The notes under the pieces are model-generated. The model saw only the letters and a list, made by a program, of their open reading frames with translations, ran no database searches and was not told the DNA's origin. From Acidicapsa dinghuensis (GTDB lineage Bacteria; Acidobacteriota; Terriglobia; Terriglobales; Acidobacteriaceae), in NCBI RefSeq assembly GCF_025685685.1, contig NZ_JAGSYH010000004.1, forward strand, positions 496,001 to 560,000: 64,000 nucleotides of DNA, in the 5' to 3' direction. How positions within the stretch are numbered: the first letter of the stretch is position 1; each line of letters starts with the position of its first letter. Below, in pieces: positions 1 through 8,880 of the stretch. The translations under genes were made by a program, and so were the position numbers.

Positions 1-93
1 CACTGGGCAGGTCGCTAGATGCAACTCAAATGCCGCTGCATCTGGTCCGCTGCTCTCGCCATCCACGTAAGCAGCGCGTGCTGTTTCCGTCAT
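1..93 (-). CDS. Anti-sigma factor, zinc-finger type (N-terminal fragment, cut by window edge)
   Basis: An ATG at 93 on the minus strand opens a frame that runs off the window edge. It starts one base beyond the TGA of the sigma factor gene (TGAGATG arrangement). The 31 visible residues begin MTETARAAYVDGE and contain H-L-A-T-C (H-x3-C) near the end. That is the start of the HxxxCxxC zinc-binding motif of ZAS/zf-HC2 anti-sigma factors. The tight spacing after an ECF sigma gene fits a cognate sigma/anti-sigma pair. The second Cys of the CxxC and the rest of the protein lie outside the window, so the call rests on context and half a motif. Confidence 0.7.
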   Translation of the reverse strand, partial: MTETARAAYVDGESSGPDAAAFELHLATCPV

Positions 94-94
94 C

Positions 95-643
95 TCACAC
101 TGCATCGTGCCGCGCCTCCGTCGCCCCACTCGAAACTCGCGCTGTCAATGCCTCCCGCAGCATCCGCCTCCCTCGCGCCAAGCGCGACATCACCGTGCCC
201 ACAGGGATCGCCACCACCTGCGCAATCTCGCGATAGCTCATCTCCTCTGCTTCGCACAGCAGCACCACCTCGCGATAGATCACCGGCAGCCCCGCAAGCG
301 CCTCCAGCATCGCATCGTGACTCTCCTGCTGCAGCAGTAGCAACTCGGGCGTACTGCCATGCGTCAGCACGCCCGTCGCCCCCACCTCCTCTTCATCCAG
401 CTGCATCGTGGCCAAAGCCTTCAGCCCGCTTTTTGAAGTCAAAAAGGTGTTCCGCAGGATTCGATACATCCACGCCCGTAGATTCGTGCCCTCCTCGAAG
501 CTCTTCCAGCCCTTCAGCGCCTTGGCATAGGTCTCCTGCACCAGGTCCTCCGCGTCCGCCCGGTTTTGGCTCAGCCAGTGCGCAAAGTTGTAAAGCTGAT
601 CGAAGAGAGGCATCGTCAACTGTTCGAACTGCTCGCGTTCCAT
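95..643 (-). CDS. ECF-type RNA polymerase sigma factor
   Basis: 182 residues, normal for an extracytoplasmic-function sigma-70 factor. Region 2 is visible around residues 10-75 (LYNFAHWLSQNRADAEDLVQ, then the W-R-I-L-R-N-T-F segment). Region 4 with its helix-turn-helix lies around residues 120-170 (SYREIAQVVAIPVGTVMSRL). Such proteins direct RNA polymerase to a small stress regulon and are usually held inactive by an anti-sigma factor, here the gene directly downstream. Upstream, on the same strand and 22 bp away, is a cytochrome c gene preceded by a phosphoesterase gene, so the four genes form one apparent operon. The family is clear; the inducing signal is unknown. Confidence 0.93.
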   Translation of the reverse strand: MEREQFEQLTMPLFDQLYNFAHWLSQNRADAEDLVQETYAKALKGWKSFEEGTNLRAWMYRILRNTFLTSKSGLKALATMQLDEEEVGATGVLTHGSTPELLLLQQESHDAMLEALAGLPVIYREVVLLCEAEEMSYREIAQVVAIPVGTVMSRLARGRRMLREALTARVSSGATEARHDAV

Positions 644-665
644 ACCTACGCTTTCCGTTCAGCCA

Positions 666-1079
666 TCATCGCACCGACTCGCTTCCCGAAACCATCGTGT
701 GCGACGCCGCATCGAGATAACGCGCAATCTCTTTTCGTTCCGACTCATTCGCAACGTGAAAATCCATGTCCGTCCCCGGTGCCATCGCATCGGGATCGCT
801 CAGCCATTTCTCCAGCTTTGCTGTGTCCCAGGTAATCTTCAACGCCTTCAACGCATCTGAATACGGAAAATCTCCGACGCTGGCCGACGGCCTTCCAATC
901 ACACCCCTCAATCTTGGCCCCTCGCGGTTCCGATCCAACGCATGGCAGCCCGTACACCGCCGCTCAAATGCAGCCTTTCCACGCATCACACTCGCATCCG
1001 TATCAGACTGCCCACTCCAACCAGGTGTCGATGCGGCCAACGCCAGCACCGCAAGAAAAACCAACCCGACCCTAAGCAT
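666..1079 (-). CDS. Small secreted class I cytochrome c
   Basis: About 137 residues with an N-terminal signal peptide (LRVGLVFLAVLALAAS) followed by a single CTGCH heme-binding motif near residue 43 and a likely Met axial ligand in PGTDMDF. The layout matches small soluble c-type cytochromes that carry electrons in the periplasm. The ATG at 1079 overlaps the TGA of the upstream phosphoesterase (TGATG); a GTG one codon earlier at 1082 is the alternative start. Coupling to a phosphoesterase and an ECF sigma factor is unusual, and no partner oxidase is seen nearby. Confidence 0.92.
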   Translation of the reverse strand: MLRVGLVFLAVLALAASTPGWSGQSDTDASVMRGKAAFERRCTGCHALDRNREGPRLRGVIGRPSASVGDFPYSDALKALKITWDTAKLEKWLSDPDAMAPGTDMDFHVANESERKEIARYLDAASHTMVSGSESVR

Positions 1080-2053
1080 CACGCCCCCAGCGGCGCATCC
1101 ACCACCGCCAGCTCTCCACGCTGCGCCGCAAAACTCACATTCGTAATCCCAAGCATGCTCTGCAACTTCTCTTCCGGCACCTTCATCGGGCCCGGCGACG
1201 GAGCGCTACCAGGAGCGGGCTGCGGAAACGCAGTAGACATCGCTGTGTGAAACGTGACATTTCCCTCCACTTTCTGCATCACCTGGTGAATATGCCCATT
1301 CAGCACCGTAACCGATCCAAACTTCTTCAGCATCGCAAGCGCCTGCTCGCCATCCGCAGTACCCCATCCCCACTCCGGATACACCGCCCACAGCGGAATG
1401 TGCGCAAACACCGCCACAGGCTGGCTGCTCTTCACCGCCGCCAGATCCTGCCTCAGCCACGCCAGCTGCTCCTCGCCCAGTTTTCCCATCCCTTCAAGCT
1501 GCAGCACATTGTTCAGCCCAATGAAATGCACACCCTTATGGTCGAAGCTGTACCAACCCGAGCCCTTCGTCCCCTTGCCATACCTCTCCAGATACGCCTT
1601 GCCATCGTCAATCGACGTATCATGTTCGCCCGGCACATAAAACACCTGCCGCTTGCCCAGCATCTGCGCCACCTGGTCAAACTCCGCAGGCTTCGACCCA
1701 TGCGTCAAATCGCCCGTATGAATCAGAAAATCCGGCGCCATTTTCATCGCCCCCTTCAGTCCGTCGATGCGATCCAGCGCCACCTGCAAGGTTCCCGCCA
1801 CATCCGTGTTAGCCGGCTTGTTAAAACCCAGATGGCTGTCACTGATCTGCACAAACGTAAAGTCCGCAGCCTTCTCATGCCCTCTACCCTGCGCAAACAA
1901 CCGCGATGTCGGCACTCCGCCAGCAAAACTCCACACCAACCCAGTCCCAGCCCATGCCATGCACTTCAAAAACCCACGCCGGTCAATCCCATCGTTGGAG
2001 ACATCGCCATCACGCGACATTTCCGCTTCTGCTGAAGACAACAATTCTTCCAT
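1079..2053 (-). CDS. Tat-exported calcineurin-like metallophosphoesterase
   Basis: About 324 residues. The twin-arginine signal D-R-R-G-F-L-K is followed by a hydrophobic stretch, so the protein is probably exported folded. Metallophosphoesterase motifs appear in order: ISDSHLG (DxH), HTGDLTHG (GD), PGEHD (GNHD-like with Glu for Asn), FAHIPLW (H) and LNGHIHQ (GHxH). These bind a dinuclear metal centre that hydrolyses phosphoesters; the substrate cannot be read. The ATG at 2053 is preferred because GAGGGA lies 7 bases upstream; a TTG at 2068 is the longer alternative. It is the first gene of the operon leading to cytochrome c and the ECF sigma factor. The Asn-to-Glu change in the third motif is worth noting. 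Confidence 0.88.
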   Translation of the reverse strand: MEELLSSAEAEMSRDGDVSNDGIDRRGFLKCMAWAGTGLVWSFAGGVPTSRLFAQGRGHEKAADFTFVQISDSHLGFNKPANTDVAGTLQVALDRIDGLKGAMKMAPDFLIHTGDLTHGSKPAEFDQVAQMLGKRQVFYVPGEHDTSIDDGKAYLERYGKGTKGSGWYSFDHKGVHFIGLNNVLQLEGMGKLGEEQLAWLRQDLAAVKSSQPVAVFAHIPLWAVYPEWGWGTADGEQALAMLKKFGSVTVLNGHIHQVMQKVEGNVTFHTAMSTAFPQPAPGSAPSPGPMKVPEEKLQSMLGITNVSFAAQRGELAVVDAPLGA

Positions 2054-2182
2054 CGCACCATCCCTCAACTTTCGTCCATGAATCTCAACTGCTCACAGAC
2101 GAAAACTGACTTCCGCGCGATTTATTCCCAGAGTTGTGGAGATTTTTTGAAAACAGAAACGAAAGCCGGCACAACGATTGCG

Positions 2183-2860
2183 TCACTTCATGAACTTGCT
2201 CTCGTTCGCATGGCAATCCTTCACCGGATATGACCTCTTTGACAGCACGACCTTCTTTCCACCTCGCCAGATGTAGATCGTGCGCATCACTCGGTCGTCT
2301 CCCTCAGGATCCTGTATTACGAGCCTCGCGGGCTTAAGCTCACCACCAACCCAACGCGAATACTGCTCTTCATAAAGACATCCAGCCCAGCCATCGCGAT
2401 CGTAGAAGTGGACGGTCTTAGTCTTGCAGTTCACGTCCACAAAAGGCTGCTCTTCAAAAGGTGGATAGCGCTCGAATTTGCCACTGTGCACGTTATAGCG
2501 ATACAGGTAATTCCAGGTATTTACGCCGCCATACCCAACCGATTTAAGAATCAGCAGATCTTTGTACCCGTCACAATCCACATCTCGTAACTCAACCTGC
2601 TCTTCCGGCGGACCGAAACTTGCTGGGCTTTCGTCATCCGAAAACTCAATAGACTGCAGGGTTTGACCTCCGCTTAAAACATCAACGCGTGTTAAATCCC
2701 CTATTTGATCCTCAGAGGCTGCTGTGCTTCCCCCAAATGTGCTGCGAAAGGTCCAGTTCGGCATCTCCGGCCCTACCCGCCCCGAAAATTCACGCATATT
2801 CCCTGGCGTCGCCCCCTGCAACACTGCTAGCACCGCCACCGCTGCCATCCAGAGCCGCAT
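2183..2860 (-). CDS. Secreted XAC2610/FG-GAP-like protein of unknown function
   Basis: 225 residues with a signal peptide (MRLWMAAVAVLAVLQGATPG). The central D-V-D-C-D-G-Y-K-D-L-L-I-L segment is a calcium-loop-like FG-GAP/XAC2610-type motif found in secreted proteins. Cysteines in the C-terminal half could form disulfides in the periplasm. GAGGGAGG upstream of the ATG at 2860 supports the start. It is divergent from rimO. No enzymatic residues are recognised, so only location and repeat type can be stated. Confidence 0.75.
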   Translation of the reverse strand: MRLWMAAVAVLAVLQGATPGNMREFSGRVGPEMPNWTFRSTFGGSTAASEDQIGDLTRVDVLSGGQTLQSIEFSDDESPASFGPPEEQVELRDVDCDGYKDLLILKSVGYGGVNTWNYLYRYNVHSGKFERYPPFEEQPFVDVNCKTKTVHFYDRDGWAGCLYEEQYSRWVGGELKPARLVIQDPEGDDRVMRTIYIWRGGKKVVLSKRSYPVKDCHANESKFMK

Positions 2861-2895
2861 CTAGCCCTCCCTCAGCGCCAAAATTCACTTCCCCG

Positions 2896-2907
2896 TACAA
2901 TAGAAGA
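2896..2907 (+). promoter_or_regulatory. -10 element of a likely leaderless rimO transcript
   Basis: TACAAT at 2896-2901 is followed by six bases and the GTG at 2908. No Shine-Dalgarno sequence is present. A transcript starting at the usual distance from this -10 would begin at or next to the start codon. No good -35 box is visible. Confidence 0.5.
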
Positions 2908-4422
2908 GTGTCCAAGGAATCTATCACTCCCACGGCGCCATCCGTGGGCTTTGTTTCGTTAGGCTGCCCCAAAAACCTCGTCGACTCTGAAGTCATGATG
3001 GGCCTGCTCGACCGCGCCGGCGCCCGCCTCACCCCTCGCGCCGAAGACGCTGAAATCCTCGTCGTCAACACCTGCTCCTTCATCGACTCCGCCAAGCAGG
3101 AGTCCGTGAACGCCATCCTGGAGATGGCCCGCCTCAAGACCGAAGGTTCAGCCAAACGACTCATCGTCGCCGGCTGCCTCGTCGAGCGCTACCGCGACGA
3201 AATTCAGAAAAACATCCCCGAGGTCGACGCCGTAGTCGGCACTGGCGAGCTCGAATCCATCCTCGAAGCCGCAGGCCTCAACCGCCCCGCGCCTATTCAG
3301 AACCCGTCACCTTTCAACATCCTCAGCGGCAGTCAGTTAGTCGACCGCGCCTCAAGCGCCGTCAACAAACACAGCCGCCCAGAAGGCGATCTCCGCGAAT
3401 CCCAGGGCCGCTTCAGCCGCGAAGACTGGCAGGGCGCCATCGCCCAGCTCCCCAACTACCTCTACACCGACGAAACCCCGCGCATCCTCTCCACCCCGCG
3501 CTCCTCGGCCTACATCAAGATCGCCGAGGGCTGCGATCACCCCTGCGGCTTCTGCATCATCCCGCAGCTACGCGGCAAGTTCCGCTCCCGCCGCTTCGAA
3601 TCCGTAGTCGCCGAGGCCGAAAACCTCGTCCGCCAGGGCGTCCGCGAAATCACGCTCATCGGCCAGGACACCACCTGCTACGGCGAAGATCTCGGCCTCA
3701 AAGACGGTCTCGCCCAGCTTCTCGACACCCTCGCCACGCGCCTCCCCGACTCAGGCGACTTCAAATGGCTGCGCTTCCTCTACGCCTACCCCAACAAAGT
3801 CACCCACAATCTGCTCGAAACCATCGCGCGCCACGACAACATCGCCAGCTACCTAGACGTCCCGCTGCAGCACGCCAGTCCATCCGTCCTCAAACGCATG
3901 AAGCGCGGCGGCAGCCCCGAAATCTTCATGCGCCTCATCGAAAAGGCCCGTAGCATCGTCCCCAACATCGTCCTGCGCAGCACCTTCATCGTCGGCTTCC
4001 CCGGCGAAACAGACGAAGAATTCAACGAGCTCCACACCTTCCTCGCCGAAGCCAAACTCGACTGGGTCGGAGCATTCCCCTACTCCGATGAAGAAGGCAG
4101 CGCCGCCTTCTCGCTCGATCAAAAAGTCCCCAAGCGCACCATCGAGTCCCGCCGCAAGCGCCTGATGAAGCTGCAGCAAACCATCAGCGCCGGCCGCCAA
4201 CTCCACTGGCTCGGCAAGCAGATGGACGTCTTAGTCGAAGGCCCCAGCGACGAAACCGAGCTCCTCTGGCAAGGCCGCACCCAGATGCACGCCCCGGAGA
4301 TCGACGGCAAAGTCCTCATCAATGACTTCGGCCCCCACAAAGACCTGATCCCCGGCACCTTCTACCGCTGCGAAATCACCGAGAGCCACCACTACGACGT
4401 AGTCGCGCGCATCGTCAAATAA
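2908..4422 (+). CDS. rimO: Ribosomal protein S12 methylthiotransferase RimO
   Basis: 504 residues from GTG. N-terminal MTTase domain: VGFVSLGCPKNLVDSE (first cluster Cys), VVNTCSFIDSAKQES and VAGCLVERY give the three Cys of the auxiliary 4Fe-4S cluster. The radical-SAM motif CDHPCGFC (CxxxCxxC) follows, then IGQDTTCYG, and a C-terminal TRAM domain. RimO uses SAM and iron-sulfur clusters to add a methylthio group to an Asp of ribosomal protein S12. The open frame extends 73 codons further upstream, but homology begins only at VGFVSLGCPK, so GTG 2908 is chosen. The protein exceeds the usual ~440 residues because of a ~60-residue insertion between the MTTase domain and the radical-SAM Cys motif. 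Confidence 0.95.
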   Translation: MSKESITPTAPSVGFVSLGCPKNLVDSEVMMGLLDRAGARLTPRAEDAEILVVNTCSFIDSAKQESVNAILEMARLKTEGSAKRLIVAGCLVERYRDEIQKNIPEVDAVVGTGELESILEAAGLNRPAPIQNPSPFNILSGSQLVDRASSAVNKHSRPEGDLRESQGRFSREDWQGAIAQLPNYLYTDETPRILSTPRSSAYIKIAEGCDHPCGFCIIPQLRGKFRSRRFESVVAEAENLVRQGVREITLIGQDTTCYGEDLGLKDGLAQLLDTLATRLPDSGDFKWLRFLYAYPNKVTHNLLETIARHDNIASYLDVPLQHASPSVLKRMKRGGSPEIFMRLIEKARSIVPNIVLRSTFIVGFPGETDEEFNELHTFLAEAKLDWVGAFPYSDEEGSAAFSLDQKVPKRTIESRRKRLMKLQQTISAGRQLHWLGKQMDVLVEGPSDETELLWQGRTQMHAPEIDGKVLINDFGPHKDLIPGTFYRCEITESHHYDVVARIVK

Positions 4423-4442
4423 CTCCATGAGGCTGTAATTCG

Positions 4443-4781
4443 ATGAGCCCGTTGCAACGCGACAAAAACGATGAGGTGACGCTGGCAGACGTCCTGTCAT
4501 CCCATGGAGTTCGCCGCGAAAAGAAGGTCGTAGCCGCAATCCAGAGCTCTCACAAAACATTCCGCAAGCAGCAGAAACGCGCCCTCTATGTCTCGTTGGC
4601 ATGGCTATTGAACTGTGGGCTGCTCCTGACCCCCATGTCTGGCCGTGCACTTCGCGAACACGCACCATGGGCGATCACCCTTCTCGCAGTCTTCCTAGTT
4701 ATCCACCTGGCATGGATGTTGCAGATGCTCGCAGTCGCGAGAGCGTGGCTCAGATACCGAAAAATCAAAGAGCTTGAATAG
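4443..4781 (+). CDS. Small two-helix membrane protein, unknown function
   Basis: 112 residues. A charged N-terminal half (about residues 1-45, rich in Lys/Arg) is followed by two hydrophobic segments, YVSLAWLLNCGLLLTPM and WAITLLAVFLVIHLAWMLQML, and a basic tail ending KELE. It lies 20 bp after rimO on the same strand and may be co-transcribed. No family is recognised. Codon use is C-rich like its neighbours, which supports it being a real gene. Confidence 0.65.
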   Translation: MSPLQRDKNDEVTLADVLSSHGVRREKKVVAAIQSSHKTFRKQQKRALYVSLAWLLNCGLLLTPMSGRALREHAPWAITLLAVFLVIHLAWMLQMLAVARAWLRYRKIKELE

Positions 4782-4860
4782 GTCTTTGATAGCCACTGAA
4801 ATCCTCTTGCTTTGTACTCCATACCGTTATTTCCGCAAGGAATCTACTTCCGTTCTTTGC

Positions 4861-4872
4861 TATCCTTCCCGC
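4861..4872 (+). promoter_or_regulatory. -10 element of a likely leaderless transcript
   Basis: TATCCT at 4861-4866 lies six bases before the GTG at 4873, with no ribosome binding site between. This is the same geometry as rimO and helps choose this start over the TTG at 4774. Confidence 0.4.
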
Positions 4873-6153
4873 GTGGCAAATTCAGAGCATCTCGAAAAAA
4901 TTAAACAAGGGCAGCAGGCCTGGAATCTTTGGCGTGAACAGAATTCAGAGATCAAACCCGATCTTTCTGGGGCAGATTTAAGTGGAATAAGACTACGCGG
5001 CGCCAATCTGCACGATGTGAATCTCTCTAAAGTAAATTTTGGCGGAGAAGCCGATTTTATCGGCGTCCACTTGGCTGGGGTAACAATGCCCAAAGCAGAT
5101 CTATTCAAGGCCAAACTGGTCAAAGCAACTCTCAATCACGCAGACTTGAGCGGAGCTAACCTGAGACAAGCCAATCTACACAGAGCTAATCTTTGGTGGG
5201 CCAATTTAAGCGGCGCGGACCTATATGGTGCAAATCTACGTTGGGCAACCCTGTATGAAGCGAACCTTTCCAACGCTGACCTGCGAAATGCCAACCTTCA
5301 GGGAACCGGCCTGTCAAAGGCCACTCTAACCGGTGCAAAGCTATGGGAGGCACAGCGTGCAGAATGGAACATCGATGACGTCGTATGTGAAAGCGTCTTC
5401 TGGGATCAGTTCGCCAAATCACCAACGGTATACAAACCCGGCGAGTTCGAGCACCTCTACTCCGACCAGACCACCATCGAGCTTTTCTACGAAGGCGGCA
5501 TCTCCTCCTTTGAGCTCAACACTCTTCCCGCTCTACTGCAACACCTCGCCTCAAAACATCCAGACACCAGCATTCATCTCAAGACCATCGAACAAACTGG
5601 TGGAGGAGCCAAAATCACAATCAGCCTCGGAGATGCGGACGAATCCCTTAAAGACAAGATCGAAGCCGACGCTGTGCAGATAGTCAGAGCCCAGCTATCA
5701 CTGCGCGATAACGAAAATCTTCGCCTCCAGATTCAAAATGATCTCCTGCGCGAACAGCATCGAGAAACAATCCGCCTCATGCTCGCCTCAAGCGCGCCAC
5801 AAATCACCTTCAACGCTCCCGTCCACACAGCCGCAATCCCCAGCGGCAACGCCAAAGTAGAACTTCACCAAACCTTCAACGACAACACCGCTCTCATCCA
5901 GCTAATCGACAAACTCCTCACCCGCAACACCGAACTAACCGCAGCTCAAAGCTCAGAAGTAGAAGAAGCCAAAGCCGAACTTCAAAAGCCCGAACCGCAG
6001 AAATCCCGCTTATCCGGCTTCTATGACTTCCTCAAAACCATCCCCAAAGAAGCCATCCTCAAAGGCGCAGGCAAACTCGGCGAAAAAGCCGCCGAAGCCG
6101 ACTGGTTCAGTCTCTTGCGCCAATTAGGCGAAGTTATCCATCATCTTCACTGA
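4873..6153 (+). CDS. Pentapeptide-repeat protein with C-terminal unknown region
   Basis: 426 residues from GTG 4873. Residues about 25-150 form a run of A(D/N)LxX pentapeptide repeats (LSGADLSG, LRGANLHD, LSGANLRQ, LHRANLWW, LSGADLYG and so on), which fold as a right-handed quadrilateral beta-helix. A short globular region (TTIELFYEGG...ITISLGD) follows, then a helical, probably coiled-coil segment and a conserved-looking tail EADWFSLLRQLGEVIHHLH. There is no signal peptide, so it is probably cytosolic. Pentapeptide proteins often mediate protein contacts; no substrate can be inferred. The early part of the gene is less GC-rich than the flanking genes. The frame is open back to a TTG at 4774, but that part shows no repeat homology. 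Confidence 0.85.
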   Translation: MANSEHLEKIKQGQQAWNLWREQNSEIKPDLSGADLSGIRLRGANLHDVNLSKVNFGGEADFIGVHLAGVTMPKADLFKAKLVKATLNHADLSGANLRQANLHRANLWWANLSGADLYGANLRWATLYEANLSNADLRNANLQGTGLSKATLTGAKLWEAQRAEWNIDDVVCESVFWDQFAKSPTVYKPGEFEHLYSDQTTIELFYEGGISSFELNTLPALLQHLASKHPDTSIHLKTIEQTGGGAKITISLGDADESLKDKIEADAVQIVRAQLSLRDNENLRLQIQNDLLREQHRETIRLMLASSAPQITFNAPVHTAAIPSGNAKVELHQTFNDNTALIQLIDKLLTRNTELTAAQSSEVEEAKAELQKPEPQKSRLSGFYDFLKTIPKEAILKGAGKLGEKAAEADWFSLLRQLGEVIHHLH

Positions 6154-6236
6154 AACGAAGAGAAATTATCCAATCGTCACAGCTTCCCTGATTTCTCAGC
6201 GCAAACGCACCAAATAGCCGTACATCTCAGAAGTCT

Positions 6237-8393
6237 TCAACTACTCAGCTCCCCTCCCGCCGCCATCGGCATCGAGCGCACCCGCTTCCCAGTCGCCGCA
6301 AAGATTGCATTGCCCACTGCCGGCGCCACCGCCACAATCCCCGTCTCGCCCGCGCCCGCTGAAGGCAAATCCTTCCGATCCAGCAGCACCACCTCAACCT
6401 CCGGCATGTCCTTGAATCGTGGCACGCGGTACTGCGCAAAGTGCGGATTCAAAATCCGCCCGTTCTCAAATTGCACCGCCTCAAAGAGCGCCCCGCCCAG
6501 CGCCTGCACCATCGCGCCCATCGTCTGGTTCCGCAGTCCGTCGGGATTCACAATCGCCCCCGACTCCCATGCCTGCACCACACGCCGCACGCGAACCGTG
6601 CCGCCCCCATCTACCTCTACCTCGGCGCATGCGGCCACATGACCGCCCTTGTCCACCCCGGCGGCAATACCAAATCCATGCCCAGCCGCAGCCTTCGCAT
6701 GCCCCCACCCGAACTTCTCCGCAGCCGCCTCCAGCACAGCGCGTAGTCGCTCGTCGGTCAGATTTTTCAAACGAAACTCCAGCGGCCCCATGTCCACCGC
6801 ATGCGCCAGCTCATCCATGTGCGACTCGCGTGCAAAGTGGTTCGCCGTCGCCGCCAGTCCGCGATACGACCCCTGCCGCAGCGGGTACTTTGTGGGATGA
6901 AACTGGCTCACTTGATGCGCAACGTTATACGGCGAAGCGATAGCCGCCGGGCCCGAATTGTAGTTATGGTGCTCCCAGGCCACGATCGTCCCATCGCGCC
7001 GAGCTCCGCTGCGAATCTCGATCCATCCAGCCGGCCGGAAATACGCCCAGGTAAACTCCTCTTCTCGCGTCCACACCAACTTCACCGGCTTGCCCGCAGC
7101 CTTCGCAAGCCGCGCAGCTTCAATCGCGCATTCACCCGTATGCTTCCCGCCGTATCCGCTGCCCATATCCGGCTGAATCACTCGCACCCGCGACTCCGGA
7201 ATACGAAAAGCCTCGGCCAGTTCTTCCCGCACACCAAAAGGCCGTTGCGTCCCCGTCCACACCGTCAGTCGCCCGCCGCTCCACTCCGCCACGGCAGCTC
7301 GCGGCTCCAATGGAGCATGTGCGATATAGGCCACCGTGTAGTTCTGCTCCAGCTTTACGTCAGCGCCGGCCATCGCCTGTTGCAACTCAGCCGGTGTAGC
7401 CTGCTCCACGTCATCGCGCTCATGGCCGCCATTTTCGGGGTTGTTCTTGAGATACTCAAAAAGCTCCCGGTTCGAGATTTGCTGCGGAACATTCCACTTC
7501 GCATCGATCGCCGCCAGCGCCTGCTCCGCAACCCATGGATCGGCCGCCGTCACACCGACAAAGTCGCCGTCTCGCACCACCTGCACGCCGTCCATCTTCG
7601 CGGCCTTCGCCGTATCAGCCGAAACCAGCGTCGCGTTGAATCCCGCAGGGCGCAGCACTTTGCCAAAGACCATCTCAGGCCGCACGATGTCCGAAGGATA
7701 TTGATGCCTTCCGGTGACAAAATCCCTCCCATTCACCTTGGGCTCCGCCGTCCCCGCTATCTTCCACTCGATAGCCGGTGTAAACGGCGGATCGCCGGAA
7801 ACCACCCGCTCCAGCTTCTCCCCTCGAGTAATCTCCCCGTAAGCAAGCGACCGCCCCGACTTCGGATCGGTTACACGCCCATCCGCCGCAGCCAGTCCCG
7901 ATGCATCAGCGCTCCATCGCTGCGCCGCGGCTTCCATCAGCATCTGCCGCGCTGTCACCGCCATATTGCGCAGCTGCGGCCCCATCGTCGGTGTCGATCG
8001 GCTGCCGAAAGTGCCCATATCCCACGGCGTCAGATCGGTGTCGCCCATCACCATCGTGATCGCGCGAAAAGGCACGCGCAGCTCCTCAGCCACCAACTGA
8101 GCCAGCGAGGTGCGGATGTTCTGTCCTACCTCCACTTTGCCGGTAAACACCGTCACCCTGCCGTCTGCCCCAATATGAATCCACGCGCTCACGTCCTGTG
8201 GCAGCTCATGCTCGCCAGACCTGCGTCCGGACTCCTGCGCCAGCGCCGATCCTCCGGCAAGGCTCACTAACAACCCGCCGCCCAGCGCTTTCAGCAAATC
8301 GCGGCGGTCGAGTTGAAACCGGTGCAATCGCCCGATCACCTCCTGCTGCGCGGCCTCGGCCAGTAAATCGTTCATCAACTCACTCGTGGGCAT
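6237..8393 (-). CDS. Molybdopterin-binding subunit of an isoquinoline-oxidoreductase-type hydroxylase (Tat signal)
   Basis: 718 residues. A twin-arginine signal (LDRRDLLKALGGGLLVSLAGG) precedes two large xanthine-dehydrogenase-family Mo-binding domains. MGSGYGGKHTGECAIEAA is the Mo-cofactor glycine-rich loop, and the catalytic-Glu region is GAGETGIVAVAPAVGNAI near the C-terminus. Family members such as IorB and nicotinate or aldehyde dehydrogenases hydroxylate N-heterocycles or oxidise aldehydes and pass electrons to an iron-sulfur subunit. ATG 8393 is chosen because GGAGGG lies 7 bases upstream; it overlaps the end of the iron-sulfur subunit gene by 14 bp. No FAD subunit is nearby, as in two-subunit periplasmic enzymes. 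The substrate is not predictable. Confidence 0.92.
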   Translation of the reverse strand: MPTSELMNDLLAEAAQQEVIGRLHRFQLDRRDLLKALGGGLLVSLAGGSALAQESGRRSGEHELPQDVSAWIHIGADGRVTVFTGKVEVGQNIRTSLAQLVAEELRVPFRAITMVMGDTDLTPWDMGTFGSRSTPTMGPQLRNMAVTARQMLMEAAAQRWSADASGLAAADGRVTDPKSGRSLAYGEITRGEKLERVVSGDPPFTPAIEWKIAGTAEPKVNGRDFVTGRHQYPSDIVRPEMVFGKVLRPAGFNATLVSADTAKAAKMDGVQVVRDGDFVGVTAADPWVAEQALAAIDAKWNVPQQISNRELFEYLKNNPENGGHERDDVEQATPAELQQAMAGADVKLEQNYTVAYIAHAPLEPRAAVAEWSGGRLTVWTGTQRPFGVREELAEAFRIPESRVRVIQPDMGSGYGGKHTGECAIEAARLAKAAGKPVKLVWTREEEFTWAYFRPAGWIEIRSGARRDGTIVAWEHHNYNSGPAAIASPYNVAHQVSQFHPTKYPLRQGSYRGLAATANHFARESHMDELAHAVDMGPLEFRLKNLTDERLRAVLEAAAEKFGWGHAKAAAGHGFGIAAGVDKGGHVAACAEVEVDGGGTVRVRRVVQAWESGAIVNPDGLRNQTMGAMVQALGGALFEAVQFENGRILNPHFAQYRVPRFKDMPEVEVVLLDRKDLPSAGAGETGIVAVAPAVGNAIFAATGKRVRSMPMAAGGELSS

Positions 8394-8880
8394 GCCCAGA
8401 CCCTCCTTTCTCGCCTGCAACCGCCAGTTGCGAAGCGCGATGGATCGCAGCCGTGATGCGCGGATACGTCCCGCAGCGGCAAACATTCCCATCCATATAG
8501 CCGACAATCTGCGCATCTGTCGGGCGCGGATGATCGTGCAGCAACGCGGTCGCCGAAAGGATCATACCCGAAGTGCAATACCCGCACTGAAACGCGCCCT
8601 CGTCCAGGAAGGCCTGCTGTACAGGGCCCAGCAAGCCGCCATGCTCCAGCCCTTCGATAGTGGTAATCGAAACCCCGGTGCTGGTCGCCAGTCTCGCCTG
8701 GCATGAGCGCGTCGCCACACCGTCGATAAGCACCGTACACGCGCCGCATTGGCCCTCGCCACAACCATACTTCGTGCCGGTAAGATGGAGCCGGTTGCGC
8801 AGCACAGACAGCAGTGTCTCTTCGCCCGGAGCACGCACGGGAACATCTGCGCCATTGATTTTCAGCAGGAAATCGTTCAT
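8380..8880 (-). CDS. (2Fe-2S)-binding subunit of the molybdenum hydroxylase
   Basis: 166 residues. The N-terminal plant-type ferredoxin cluster motif is YGCGEGQCGACTVLIDG, with a further Cys in TRSCQAR. The C-terminal four-helix cluster motif is FQCGYCTSGMILSA plus DGNVCRCGTYPRI. Together these hold the two 2Fe-2S clusters that carry electrons away from the molybdenum centre. ATG 8880 has AGGAG 8 bases upstream; longer frames lack homology. It is the first gene of the two-gene operon and overlaps the large subunit. It has no Tat signal of its own and is probably co-exported with its partner, as known for related dehydrogenases. Confidence 0.94.
   Translation of the reverse strand: MNDFLLKINGADVPVRAPGEETLLSVLRNRLHLTGTKYGCGEGQCGACTVLIDGVATRSCQARLATSTGVSITTIEGLEHGGLLGPVQQAFLDEGAFQCGYCTSGMILSATALLHDHPRPTDAQIVGYMDGNVCRCGTYPRITAAIHRASQLAVAGEKGGSGHAHE

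Noticed and set aside
2689..2907. N-terminal extension of RimO
   Set aside because: Proline/serine-rich, antisense to the XAC2610-like gene, and no RimO homologue begins this way; GTG 2908 fits a -10 box.
6801..8270. 489-residue open frame on the + strand
   Set aside because: It lies entirely opposite the molybdenum hydroxylase gene, is rich in Arg/His/Pro and shows no motif; a shadow of a GC-rich gene.
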